This document shows, piece by piece, positions 1-6,477 of a stretch of 15,318 nucleotides of DNA (position 1 is its first letter; each line of letters opens with the position of its first letter). The DNA comes from Deltaproteobacteria bacterium (lineage in GTDB: Bacteria; Desulfobacterota; Syntrophia; Syntrophales; UBA5619). The notes beneath the pieces were generated by a model that saw only the letters and a list, made by a program, of their open reading frames with translations, made no database searches and was not told the origin of the DNA. Location: NCBI GenBank assembly GCA_026388345.1, contig JAPLJY010000045.1, forward strand, positions 1 through 15,318, read 5' to 3'. The translations under genes and the position numbers were made by a program.

Positions 1-621
1 CATGATGAAGATCCGGTCGGCCATGGTCATGGCCTCCACCTGATCGTGGGTGACGTAGATGATGGTGGCCCCCAGACGCCGGTGGAGCTTGCTGATCTCC
101 GCCCGCATCGCCACCCGCAGCTTGGCGTCGAGGTTGGAGAGTGGCTCGTCGAACAGGAACACCTTGGGCTTGCGGACGATAGCCCTTCCCACTGCCACGC
201 GCTGCCGCTGCCCTCCGGAGAGCTCTTTGGGTTTCCTATGCAGCAGTTCCTGGATGCCGAGGATGTCGGCCGCCTCCTGCACCCGGGACTCGATTTCTTC
301 TTTGGGGAACTTCCGGATCTTGAGCCCGAAGCCCATGTTGTCCCGGACGTTCATGTGCGGGTAGAGGGCGTAGTTCTGAAAGACCATGGCGATGTCACGG
401 TCTTTGGGATCCATGTCGTTGACGAGTTTATCGCCGATGAAGATTTCGCCGGAAGTGATCGTCTCAAGACCCGCGATCATCCTCAGCGCAGTGGTCTTGC
501 CGCATCCGGAGGGACCGACCAGCACCGCGAACTCCCGGTCCCGGATCTCGATCGTCAGATTATCGACCGCCGTCACCGAACCGAACCGTTTCACCAGGTT
601 TTTCAGGATCACATTGGACAT
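1..621 (-). CDS. ABC transporter ATP-binding protein, MalK/UgpC (sugar) type, partial
   Basis: This is the N-terminal 207 codons of an ATPase that powers a carbohydrate ABC importer from the cytoplasmic face of the membrane; the rest lies beyond the left edge. Visible motifs in order are Walker [10 protein letters not shown] (about residues 36-44), the Q-loop in [11 protein letters not shown], the signature LSGGQRQR, Walker B VFLFDEP followed by LSNLDAKLR, and the H-loop in [15 protein letters not shown]. The last two are typical of the MalK/UgpC/MsmK subfamily, which carries a C-terminal regulatory domain not visible here. The ATG at 621 is preceded by an AAAGAGGT ribosome binding site and gives the usual [14 protein letters not shown] opening. 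It starts 18 bases after the SDR stop, so it is very likely the third gene of the iolC operon and probably imports the sugar or polyol that operon degrades. The substrate cannot be read from the ATPase; permease and binding-protein genes are not in view. Confidence 0.93.
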   Translation of the reverse strand, partial: MSNVILKNLVKRFGSVTAVDNLTIEIRDREFAVLVGPSGCGKTTALRMIAGLETITSGEIFIGDKLVNDMDPKDRDIAMVFQNYALYPHMNVRDNMGFGLKIRKFPKEEIESRVQEAADILGIQELLHRKPKELSGGQRQRVAVGRAIVRKPKVFLFDEPLSNLDAKLRVAMRAEISKLHRRLGATIIYVTHDQVEAMTMADRIFIM

Positions 622-639
622 ATCGCTGACCTCTTTTTG

Positions 640-1491
640 CTAAATCGAGTAAGAAGAAAACCCCCCGTCCACCGGCACCACCACGCCGGTCACGAAGCCG
701 GCGGCATCGGACAGCAGATAGACGAGGGCGCCGATCAGATCGTCCGGCACGCCGTAACGGCCCATGGGCGTGTGGGCAATCACCTGACGGGCGCGGGGCA
801 GAAGCTCGCCTGTTTTGGGATCGATATGGAGAAACCGCAATTGTTCGGTCATGAAGAAACCCGGCGCCAGCGCGTTCACGCGGACGCCCGCATGGGAAAA
901 ATGGACCGCCAGCCACCGCGTGAAGTTGCTCACCGCCGCCTTGGCGGCCGAATAGGCGGCCACCTTGGTGAGCGGCATGAAGGCGCTCATCGAAGAAATG
1001 TTGACGATGGACCCCCTGCCCTTGGCGACCATCCCGCGGGAAAAAACCTGGGTCGCAAGAAACGTCCCCATGAAGTTGAGGTCGAACACATGGCGGAAAC
1101 CGGCGGGGTCCAGGTCGAAGAACGACTGGGCCGTCGCGCCCGCCCCGGCAGGTTCCTCGAATTCGACGGAGGTGCTGCCCCGGGGGTCGTTTCCGCCGGC
1201 GCCGTTGATCAGCAAATCGGGCGTCCCCCAGACGGCGGAAATCGCCTCACAGCACTCCCGGAGCTGAACCGGGTCCAGCACATCGCACGCAAAGGCGAGG
1301 GCGCTCCCCCCGGACCGGATGACGGCCTGCGCCCGAGTCTCGGCCTTCTCCAGGCTGATGTCCAGAACGGCCACCTTCACCCCCATGGCCCCCAGCGCGT
1401 CCGCCATCGCGCCGCACAGCTCGCCCCCGCCGCCGGTAATGACAACCGTTCTTCCGCCCAGATCGAAACGCTGCAAGATTGGGTTGTTCAT
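640..1491 (-). CDS. SDR family oxidoreductase, D-mannonate oxidoreductase (UxuB/YjmF)-like
   Basis: A 283-residue cytoplasmic NAD(P)-dependent dehydrogenase of the classical short-chain family. The nucleotide-binding glycine motif is TGGGGELCG (19-27), NGAGG (96-100) is the NAG motif, the catalytic serine lies in SIVNISS (161-167), and the YxxxK pair is Y180/K184 in YSAAK. An insertion after NGAGG (NDPRG, then FFDLDPAGFRHVFDLNFMGT) and the later HTPMGRYGVPDDLIGA are features I associate with the SDR-type D-mannonate oxidoreductases (fructuronate reductases) of Firmicutes hexuronate operons. Length is normal. The ATG at 1491 follows a GAAGG site. It lies 45 bases after iolC and 18 before the ABC ATPase gene, so it belongs to a carbohydrate operon. 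Its pairing with an IolC-type kinase rather than with uxuA/uxaC makes the true substrate uncertain: a keto-sugar acid or an inositol-derived keto compound are both possible. The family call is firm, the substrate is not. Confidence 0.9.
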   Translation of the reverse strand: MNNPILQRFDLGGRTVVITGGGGELCGAMADALGAMGVKVAVLDISLEKAETRAQAVIRSGGSALAFACDVLDPVQLRECCEAISAVWGTPDLLINGAGGNDPRGSTSVEFEEPAGAGATAQSFFDLDPAGFRHVFDLNFMGTFLATQVFSRGMVAKGRGSIVNISSMSAFMPLTKVAAYSAAKAAVSNFTRWLAVHFSHAGVRVNALAPGFFMTEQLRFLHIDPKTGELLPRARQVIAHTPMGRYGVPDDLIGALVYLLSDAAGFVTGVVVPVDGGFSSYSI

Positions 1492-1536
1492 GCCGCCTTC
1501 ATCCTTGGATCATCTCCGGGGGCAGCTGTCCCCGTG

Positions 1537-2571
1537 TCACAATCCGCCCCGCTCGTCTGCAAAGGCCATCACCTCATCCAGGAAGGGCATGGAGATGGAG
1601 CAGCCGTGGCGGGTCACCACCATCGCACCGCAGGCGTTTCCCAGCCTGGCGGCCTTCCGGAGGTCCCAACCCTTGACGTACCCGTAGAGGAATCCCGCCC
1701 CGAAGGCGTCGCCGGCGCCGAGGATATTCTGGACCGTCACCGGGAAGCCGGGCACATCCTCCGCCTTTTCGCCCCGCCGGTGGACCCGGCAGCCCGCCTC
1801 CCCGCGCTTCTCGACGACAACCCCGGGCCCCCGCTCCAGGAGACCGGAGACATGCTTCGCCGTATTTCCGCTCACCCGGGCGTCGCTCACCTGGGAGTGG
1901 GTCAACCGGACGGACCGGGGATCGGTCAGCATGGCGGCGTTGATCTCATCCTGGGTACCCATCACGATGTCCGCGCACGGGAGCGCGGAGCGCACCGTCG
2001 TGCCAAAGGCGCGGGGATCGTGCCACTGGTCCGGCCGGAAGTCCAGATCGAGGACGACGGCCGTGCCGGCCTTTCGGGCGACCTCCGCCGCATACAGGGT
2101 GGCGCTCCGGCTCGGCTCCCGGCTCAGATTCGTGCCGGCAAACTGGAACACGCGGCTCTGCGCGATCGGAGCGGCAAGCACGTCATCGATCGTAAGGGCG
2201 ATATCGGCGCAGTTGTCCCGGTAGAAAACCAACGGAAATCTGTCAGGCGGCTCGATGCCCAGAATCACGGCGCTGGTCTTTCGGCCCGGTTTCCGGGGGC
2301 TGAAACGGACATCCACCCCTTCCTCGGTCAGAAAATGGACGACGAAGTCGCCGACGGGGTCCTCGCCGAAGGCGGTCAAGAGCGCCGATTTCAACCCCAG
2401 CCGGCGGCACCCGACGCTCATGTTGGTGGGGGAGCCGCCCACGTAGGCGGCAAAACTCTTGATATGGACAAAGTCGGCCCCGACATCGTTGCTGTAGAGG
2501 TCCATGCCGGAACGGCCCATATGGAAGGTGTCGTACGAACGCCGGGTCCGGCTGGGGGTTGGGGGTGTCAT
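1537..2571 (-). CDS. iolC: PfkB-family sugar kinase, 5-dehydro-2-deoxygluconokinase type
   Basis: IolC phosphorylates 5-dehydro-2-deoxy-D-gluconate in the cytoplasm during myo-inositol breakdown. This 344-residue protein shows the ribokinase/PfkB fold: substrate motif YVGGSPTNMSVG (about 43-54), FYRDNCADIAL (116-126; the YRDnxAD motif is characteristic of IolC), DLDFRP (175-180), MGTQDEI (204-210) and the C-terminal signature GAGDAFGAGF (285-294) with the catalytic Asp at 288. The ending VTRHGCSISMP also resembles IolC. The start at 2571 is chosen because AAGGAA lies 8 bases upstream and the family fold begins shortly after; an in-frame extension to 2709 would run through the promoter. It is the first gene of the operon with the SDR and the ABC ATPase. 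No other iol genes (iolB, D, E, G) are present here, although a Gfo/Idh/MocA remnant lies at 5760-5972. A related sugar-acid kinase activity is the main alternative. Confidence 0.85.
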   Translation of the reverse strand: MTPPTPSRTRRSYDTFHMGRSGMDLYSNDVGADFVHIKSFAAYVGGSPTNMSVGCRRLGLKSALLTAFGEDPVGDFVVHFLTEEGVDVRFSPRKPGRKTSAVILGIEPPDRFPLVFYRDNCADIALTIDDVLAAPIAQSRVFQFAGTNLSREPSRSATLYAAEVARKAGTAVVLDLDFRPDQWHDPRAFGTTVRSALPCADIVMGTQDEINAAMLTDPRSVRLTHSQVSDARVSGNTAKHVSGLLERGPGVVVEKRGEAGCRVHRRGEKAEDVPGFPVTVQNILGAGDAFGAGFLYGYVKGWDLRKAARLGNACGAMVVTRHGCSISMPFLDEVMAFADERGGL

Positions 2572-2631
2572 TGCGTAAATTCCTTTATTTTCAGTCTGTT
2601 CAACTTTCAAAAGCAGGCAGCCGCCACGCAC

Positions 2632-2666
2632 GTTTATTATATAAACCAAACCATCGCCCATTACAA
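2632..2666 (-). promoter_or_regulatory. Candidate iolC promoter with a palindrome over the -10
   Basis: On the minus strand TATAAT (2641-2636) is preceded at 19 bases by TTGTAA (2666-2661). The spacing is long and the -35 weak, but the -10 is perfect. The -10 lies inside the dyad GTTTAT-N3-ATAAAC (2632-2646), which could bind a repressor. Transcription from here would give iolC a leader of roughly 55-60 bases. Confidence 0.45.
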
Positions 2667-2696
2667 GCCGCAAATGGGAAGGGGGCTCCGGAAGCG

Positions 2697-2864
2697 CCCT
2701 CACGTTCATCGAGTCGCAATCCCGGTTGTTCAGGAGTTGAACTTGACCGGATCAATCACGCACCGGACGCTGAATATTCACGGTTTGGTTCACATGCACC
2801 GCGGAAAATATCCTCAGGATTCACGAACAGGAACGGTGTCCGCGCCGGAAGGCGGACACGGGAA
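2697..2864 (+). repeat. 168-bp dispersed repeat, copy 1
   Basis: This noncoding segment between the iolC promoter and the mcp terminator recurs at 5985-6152 in the same orientation. The alignment has no gaps and I count 15 mismatches by hand, with the last 43 bases identical. Most differences would change amino acids in the plus frame that is open in both copies, and the minus frame open in copy 2 is interrupted here, so it does not look coding. It holds two potential hairpins: 2719-2752 (ATCC-c-GGTT-GTTCA, loop, TGAAC-tt-GACC-GGAT) and 2836-2859 (GTGTCCGC, 8-base loop, GCGGACAC). It also contains the conserved palindrome TGAATATTCA. I see no terminal inverted repeats or target-site duplication, and the family is not one I recognise. 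Confidence 0.85.
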
Positions 2865-2888
2865 ACATACGCCCGGTCATGTTCACAG

Positions 2889-2931
2889 AAACGGGATGGG
2901 GATGCACGAAACCGGCATCCCCATCCCGTTT
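2889..2931 (-). terminator. Strong bidirectional hairpin terminator after mcp
   Basis: A perfect 17-bp stem (2889-2905 with 2915-2931) closes a 9-base loop. Its position about 60 bases beyond the mcp stop fits termination of the cheW-mcp transcript. The run of T is better on the plus strand (TTTTTT, 2929-2934), so it should also stop transcription coming from the iolC side. It separates copy 1 of the repeat from the chemotaxis genes. Confidence 0.8.
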
Positions 2932-2991
2932 TTTACCCTTGATCGGCCTTTCCGGGAGAATCCTTGTCCCCGCCAAAAGGGTCAGGCTTTC

Positions 2992-4599
2992 TCAGAAATC
3001 TTTGAAACTCTCCTCATCCTTGTCGAGAGGGATGACATCTTCCGGCCGTTTCTTCTTTCCTACACCCGGAAGCGCCTTGACCATCGTCTCTCTTTTCCGC
3101 GCAACGCCCCGGGGACGGCTCCTGTCTGCCGGGGCCGTGGAACGCGTGCTCTGCCGGGCGGATAAAGTGGCCCCACTCCCGCCCACGACCACCATGAGCT
3201 CTTCAACGAATCCTCGCATCTGCATCGCCTGGGCGTTGAGTTCCTCCGAAGCGCTCGCCGACTCCTCCGCATTGGCCGCCGTCTGCTGCGTCACCTTGTC
3301 CATCTCCGCAACGGCCGTGTTGATCTGATCGACGCCGTGGGCCTGCTCATCGGAGGCCGTGGCGATCTCATCCACCAGTTGGTTCACCTTCCCCGAAATC
3401 TCCGCATTCGCCTTGAAGGCCTCCTGCGTCGCCGCGGTCAACTGGTTCCCGTTGCGCACCGCCTTGATCGTCTTCTCGATCAGATCACTCGTGTTCTTGG
3501 CCGCTGCCGCCGAACGCATGGCCAGGTTGCGCACCTCGTCCGCCACGACGGCAAATCCCGCTCCCGCCTCTCCGGCCCGGGCGGCCTCCACGGCGGCGTT
3601 GAGCGCCAGAAGATTCGTCTGGAAGGCAATCTCGTCGATCGTTTTGATGATCTTCCCCGTCTCCTCACTGGAGCGCGTAATCTCACCAATGGCCTCGATC
3701 AACTCGGTCATCTGCCGGTTCGCTTTGTCCACGACCGTTTTCGCCTCATTCATCATCGACTTGGCCTGACCGGCATTGTCCGCATTCTGCTTCGCCATGG
3801 ATGACAACTCCTCGAGGGAGGCGGAGGTCTCCTCCAGCGACGAGGCCTGCTCCGAGGCCCCCTCCGCCAGATGCTGGCTTGACGCGGAGACCTGCGAGGA
3901 CGCGGCGGCCACCTGGTCCGATCCTTCCGTCATCCCCGCAACGATCTGGTTGACGGGACGGGTGATCAGCAGGGTCAGGAAAATGCCGAGACCCGCGGCA
4001 AGCAGAACGCCGGCGATCGTCAGGATGACGCTGATGGTGATCGCGGTCTTGGCCATCGACTGGTTGTTCTGCGCAGCACTTCCGGCATCCTTGACGTTCA
4101 TGGCGACCATCTTGTTGATGCTGTCATCCAACTGTCTCGCCGCCACGGTACCTTCCTCCGCCATGATCCGATTCGCCTCATCGGGCTTGCCGGCGGAGAC
4201 GGCGCTGTTGACCTTGTCCATGGCCTGCCGGTAGGCGGCCAGGGCATTTTTCATCTCGCCCATCATTTTCTTATCATCTTCCGCAACCATCGTCGCATCC
4301 AGGACCTTGAGGCTTTCGTTGTTGATCGCGCGCAGTTCCTGAACCTTGTCCATGTACCCCTTGCGCTTTCCCTCGTCCTTCTGGGCAATGAAGTCCCGGT
4401 AGAGAACCCTCACCTGCTGGAAATTGGCAGCAATGGAACCCATCTTCGCAATGGGCACGGTATTGAGTTCGTAGAGATGTCCGTCGGCTACCGTGATTTT
4501 GTTGATGTAAAAGATTCCCACAACACCAATCACGGCCGCAATGACAGCGACCGACAAAAACCCCGCAATCAGTTTCACGCTCAGTTTCATGCTCTTCAT
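2992..4599 (-). CDS. Methyl-accepting chemotaxis protein with a minimal or absent HAMP
   Basis: A 535-residue inner-membrane chemoreceptor. It has an N-terminal membrane segment (about 8-31), a helical periplasmic sensor of about 150 residues that looks like a four-helix-bundle (4HB_MCP) module, a second membrane segment (about 186-212) and a long cytoplasmic coiled coil. The conserved hairpin tip that contacts CheA and CheW is at about 321-360 ([21 protein letters not shown]). After TM2 the sequence goes from [12 protein letters not shown] almost directly into [16 protein letters not shown], so the usual HAMP of about 50 residues is missing or reduced to its first helix. The tail is basic (about 485-520) and ends in SFKDF, not the enterobacterial NWETF. 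The start has a strong AGGAGGAGA site. It lies 33 bases downstream of cheW in one operon. The ligand cannot be predicted. Confidence 0.95.
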   Translation of the reverse strand: MKSMKLSVKLIAGFLSVAVIAAVIGVVGIFYINKITVADGHLYELNTVPIAKMGSIAANFQQVRVLYRDFIAQKDEGKRKGYMDKVQELRAINNESLKVLDATMVAEDDKKMMGEMKNALAAYRQAMDKVNSAVSAGKPDEANRIMAEEGTVAARQLDDSINKMVAMNVKDAGSAAQNNQSMAKTAITISVILTIAGVLLAAGLGIFLTLLITRPVNQIVAGMTEGSDQVAAASSQVSASSQHLAEGASEQASSLEETSASLEELSSMAKQNADNAGQAKSMMNEAKTVVDKANRQMTELIEAIGEITRSSEETGKIIKTIDEIAFQTNLLALNAAVEAARAGEAGAGFAVVADEVRNLAMRSAAAAKNTSDLIEKTIKAVRNGNQLTAATQEAFKANAEISGKVNQLVDEIATASDEQAHGVDQINTAVAEMDKVTQQTAANAEESASASEELNAQAMQMRGFVEELMVVVGGSGATLSARQSTRSTAPADRSRPRGVARKRETMVKALPGVGKKKRPEDVIPLDKDEESFKDF

Positions 4600-4632
4600 G
4601 ATGCAAATCTCCTCCTCGTCTGTACGTAATTT

Positions 4633-5121
4633 TCAATTTTCCGCAAGGTTTTGCTCCGCAAAGTCCACGGAGCAAAGCACCCGGTCGATGTCCAGCAGGA
4701 TCTTCACGCCGGAACCCAATTTGGCCAACCCCAGGATATAGTGCGTATCGAGGCGGCTGCCGAAATCGGGCGTGTCCTCAATATCTCCCCCCCGGATGTT
4801 GAGCACCTCGGAAACGGAATCCACAATAATTCCGATCGGCAGCTTGGAACCATCGCGGGCGACCTCCACCACGATGATGCAGGTTTTTTCCGCATATTCC
4901 CCCTCCGCCATGCCGAACCTCAACCTGAGATCCACCACGGGAATCACCTTCCCCCGGAGGTTGATCACCCCCTTCATGCACGGGGGCGCCTGCGGAATGC
5001 GGGTAATCGCCATCACCCCGATGATCTCCTTCACCTTCCGGATACCGATGCCGTACCCTTCCCCGGCCAGGGAGAAGGTTAAATACTTGCCCTCGCGGGC
5101 TGCTGTTTCCATGACTTCCAT
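4633..5121 (-). CDS. cheW: Chemotaxis coupling protein CheW
   Basis: CheW bridges chemoreceptors and the CheA kinase in the cytoplasmic signalling array. The 162-residue product has normal family length and the expected landmarks: an opening strand KYLTFSLAGEGYGIGI, VKEIIG, TRIPQAPPCMKGVINLRGKVIPVVDLRLRFG (about 41-71) and the later IGIIVDSVSEVLNI. The ATG at 5121 is preferred because GGAGGT lies 8 bases upstream and the fold begins a few residues later; an in-frame upstream start at 5184 would only add a basic, low-complexity stretch. It is followed 33 bases on by the chemoreceptor gene. No cheA, cheR, cheB or cheY is in the window, so this pair must use a kinase encoded elsewhere. Confidence 0.95.
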   Translation of the reverse strand: MEVMETAAREGKYLTFSLAGEGYGIGIRKVKEIIGVMAITRIPQAPPCMKGVINLRGKVIPVVDLRLRFGMAEGEYAEKTCIIVVEVARDGSKLPIGIIVDSVSEVLNIRGGDIEDTPDFGSRLDTHYILGLAKLGSGVKILLDIDRVLCSVDFAEQNLAEN

Positions 5122-5446
5122 AACTTGCGACCTCCTTGCCGTCACTTTTTTTCCACCCCGCCCTGCGCACCCGCCTCGCCCCACCGCCGCTTCTGCGATT
5201 CGGCGTGCCGTCGGCAGGCGGAGGAACGTCCTGCGATCCGGTGCTCGTCACCCATTTTCCTACAACATTCCACCGGTTCATCTTTCCGTATGGATATCGT
5301 CTTCTTCATAGAGCAACAAACAGGCCAAGAATGTCCGGCAGGGACGGATATCGTCATTACTCCTGAATGAACAGCTATTTGAGATGCTTGTCCCCATGTT
5401 GATTCGGGAGACTGGAAAGGGAAAAGGCATGAAACGCGTCGGATAA

Positions 5447-5474
5447 ATTGGACAGTTGTCCAATAGATTGGACA
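5447..5474. promoter_or_regulatory. Three alternating 8-bp half-sites, probable operator
   Basis: ATTGGACA (5447-5454), its exact inverse TGTCCAAT (5457-5464) and ATTGGACA again (5467-5474) are each separated by 2 bases. Two overlapping perfect dyads therefore share the middle arm. The form resembles operators of the FadR branch of GntR regulators (TTGG...CCAA type), but no regulator gene lies nearby and the target is unclear: cheW is about 330 bases away on one side and the dehydrogenase remnant about 290 on the other. Confidence 0.6.
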
Positions 5475-5721
5475 ATGGGGATAGGAGAGAGAAAAAGGGG
5501 AGACAAGTACCCCGCCGCTCAGGGACGGCCGGCGCCGCAGGACCTGCGCATCCACCCGGGCCCTGAGGGAGTAGCCGGCAGGAAAGATCTCCCGGACGCC
5601 TTTGCGCTGCGGGAAGTCTGCAGCAATTAGGAGATCCTCCTGTTTCCCCAGTCCCTCATCGCAGCGCCCCTCGCGGCGGCCGACACCCCGGAAGTTGAAG
5701 CGTAGCGTCCGCGTATCCGTA

Positions 5722-5750
5722 TTGACATGCAGTCGCTTCTTTCATATCAT
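5722..5750 (+). promoter_or_regulatory. Sigma70-type promoter in front of the dehydrogenase remnant
   Basis: TTGACA (5722-5727) and TATCAT (5745-5750) are separated by exactly 17 bases, a near-consensus promoter reading to the right. Transcription would begin near 5757, only about 60 bases before the first ATG of the remnant, and would continue into copy 2 of the repeat. Confidence 0.55.
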
Positions 5751-5759
5751 TTCGCGTAG

Positions 5760-5972
5760 ACAAGTTTTAAACCCGATCCACGAAAACCCATCGCCGGGGG
5801 TGAGCTGGGATACGCCATGACGGAGTTTCGGGAGGCCATCCGCGGGAAGCGGCAGCCGGAGACGCACGTGGCCGAACACATCTGGAGTCTGGCGCTTCCG
5901 CTGGCCGTCATGGAGTCCGCCCGGCGGGGCGCCGCCGTGAACCTGCCGGAATTCACGGATTTTTTAAAATAG
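5760..5972 (+). pseudogene. C-terminal remnant of a Gfo/Idh/MocA-family dehydrogenase
   Basis: After an in-frame TAG at 5757-5759 the frame reads GGELGYAMTEFREAIRGK, then LALPLAVMESARRGAAVNLP and FTDFLK before the stop. This is the pattern of the last 60-70 residues of Gfo/Idh/MocA oxidoreductases (inositol 2-dehydrogenase and relatives): EF-x-AI-x-G-x-x-P, a central helix ALE-like segment and an ESAR-x-G motif. The Rossmann domain and the catalytic EKP region are absent upstream. The fragment may descend from a dehydrogenase once linked to the iolC operon. An ATG at 5817 could allow a 51-residue product, but the ribosome binding site is weak. A deletion or rearrangement using the neighbouring repeat (12 bases after the stop) is a plausible origin. 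Confidence 0.7.
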
Positions 5973-5984
5973 GAATCGTACGCC

Positions 5985-6152
5985 CCCTCATATTCATCGA
6001 GTCGCCATCCCGGTCGTTCAGGGGTTGAACTTGACCGGATCAATCCCGCACCGGACGTTGAATATTCACGGCTGGGTTCACACGCGCCGCGGGAAAGATC
6101 ATCAGGATACACGAACAGGAACGGTGTCCGCGCCGGAAGGCGGACACGGGAA
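5985..6152 (+). repeat. 168-bp dispersed repeat, copy 2
   Basis: The second copy begins 12 bases after the dehydrogenase remnant and ends 24 bases before the zinc-ribbon gene. It has the same length and orientation as copy 1 (2697-2864). Its first hairpin is 6007-6040, with GGTC in place of GGTT in the stem (a G-C pair where copy 1 has G-U), and its second is 6124-6147, unchanged. Differences cluster in loops and unpaired stretches. Confidence 0.85.
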
Positions 6153-6176
6153 TGGTCGGGGGAGATGGAATGACGT

Positions 6177-6341
6177 TCAGCTTTTCCGGCTGGTCTTGCT
6201 CATAAAGGCGGAGACGCTCTGTTTGACCTTCTTTCCTTTGCACTTCGGACAGGAGGCCTTGGTCTTGTCATGCTCGGAAATGCTCATAATAACGGCGAAT
6301 TTCTTTTTGCAGTCTTTGCATTCATACTCGTATGTGGGCAT
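6177..6341 (-). CDS. FmdB-family zinc-ribbon protein
   Basis: A 54-residue protein starting MPTYEYECKDCKKKF with a second pair CPKC, so four cysteines (8, 11, 31, 34) form a zinc ribbon. This is the signature of the small FmdB family, named after a putative regulator of formamidase in Methylophilus. The ribbon is followed by a basic serine/lysine-rich tail. The biochemical role of the family is not settled; regulatory or metal-related functions have been proposed. The start is fixed by a strong AAAGGAGGA site; an in-frame upstream ATG at 6377 has no such site. It has its own promoter at the end of the aldolase-like gene upstream but may also receive read-through from it. Confidence 0.9.
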   Translation of the reverse strand: MPTYEYECKDCKKKFAVIMSISEHDKTKASCPKCKGKKVKQSVSAFMSKTSRKS

Positions 6342-6449
6342 TTCAATCCTCCTTTTTTCTGCCGGAGATGGCTTCACCCGCTTCCTTCTCCCCCCGGTCG
6401 GGAAGGAGGGCGATGGTACACCGTTCGCGCAGTCGTCGGCGTTTGTCTT

Positions 6450-6477
6450 ATCTTAGTGAATTGGCATATATTGTCAA
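6450..6477 (-). promoter_or_regulatory. Promoter of the FmdB-type zinc-ribbon gene
   Basis: On the minus strand TTGACA (6477-6472) is followed after 16 bases by TAAGAT (6455-6450). The -35 element overlaps the stop codon of the aldolase-like gene (6474-6476). The predicted start near 6443 leaves a leader of about 100 bases before the zinc-ribbon start at 6341. Confidence 0.6.

Larger units (their letters stand above)
5122..5759. other. Gene-poor stretch upstream of cheW
   Basis: I find no convincing gene in these 638 bases: the open frames are short, overlap each other and resemble no family I know. It holds the operator candidate at 5447-5474, the plus-strand promoter at 5722-5750 and a GC-rich foldable patch. 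In that patch CTCAGGG (5518-5524) can pair with CCCTGAG (5561-5567) around an inner near-perfect dyad (CGCAGG-a-CCTGCG, 5536-5548). It may be decayed coding sequence linked to the dehydrogenase remnant just beyond it. No clear promoter for cheW could be picked out. Confidence 0.5.

Noticed and set aside
1518..1533. Near-palindrome GGGGGCAGCTGTCCCC between iolC and the SDR gene
   Set aside because: It has one mismatched pair, no loop of its own and no T-run. It could be a weak intercistronic hairpin but is within chance for GC-rich sequence.
46..3165. A continuous 1039-codon open frame on the plus strand
   Set aside because: It runs antisense to iolC, the SDR and the ABC ATPase genes and its translation shows no domain. 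High GC content keeps the antisense frame open.
5142..5555. 137-codon minus-strand open frame upstream of cheW
   Set aside because: No ribosome binding site that fits, no recognisable motif, and it would cross the operator candidate. I treat the region as noncoding.
2697..6152. The two repeat copies as an insertion sequence or composite transposon
   Set aside because: There are no terminal inverted repeats, no transposase and no target duplication; the copies are short direct repeats.
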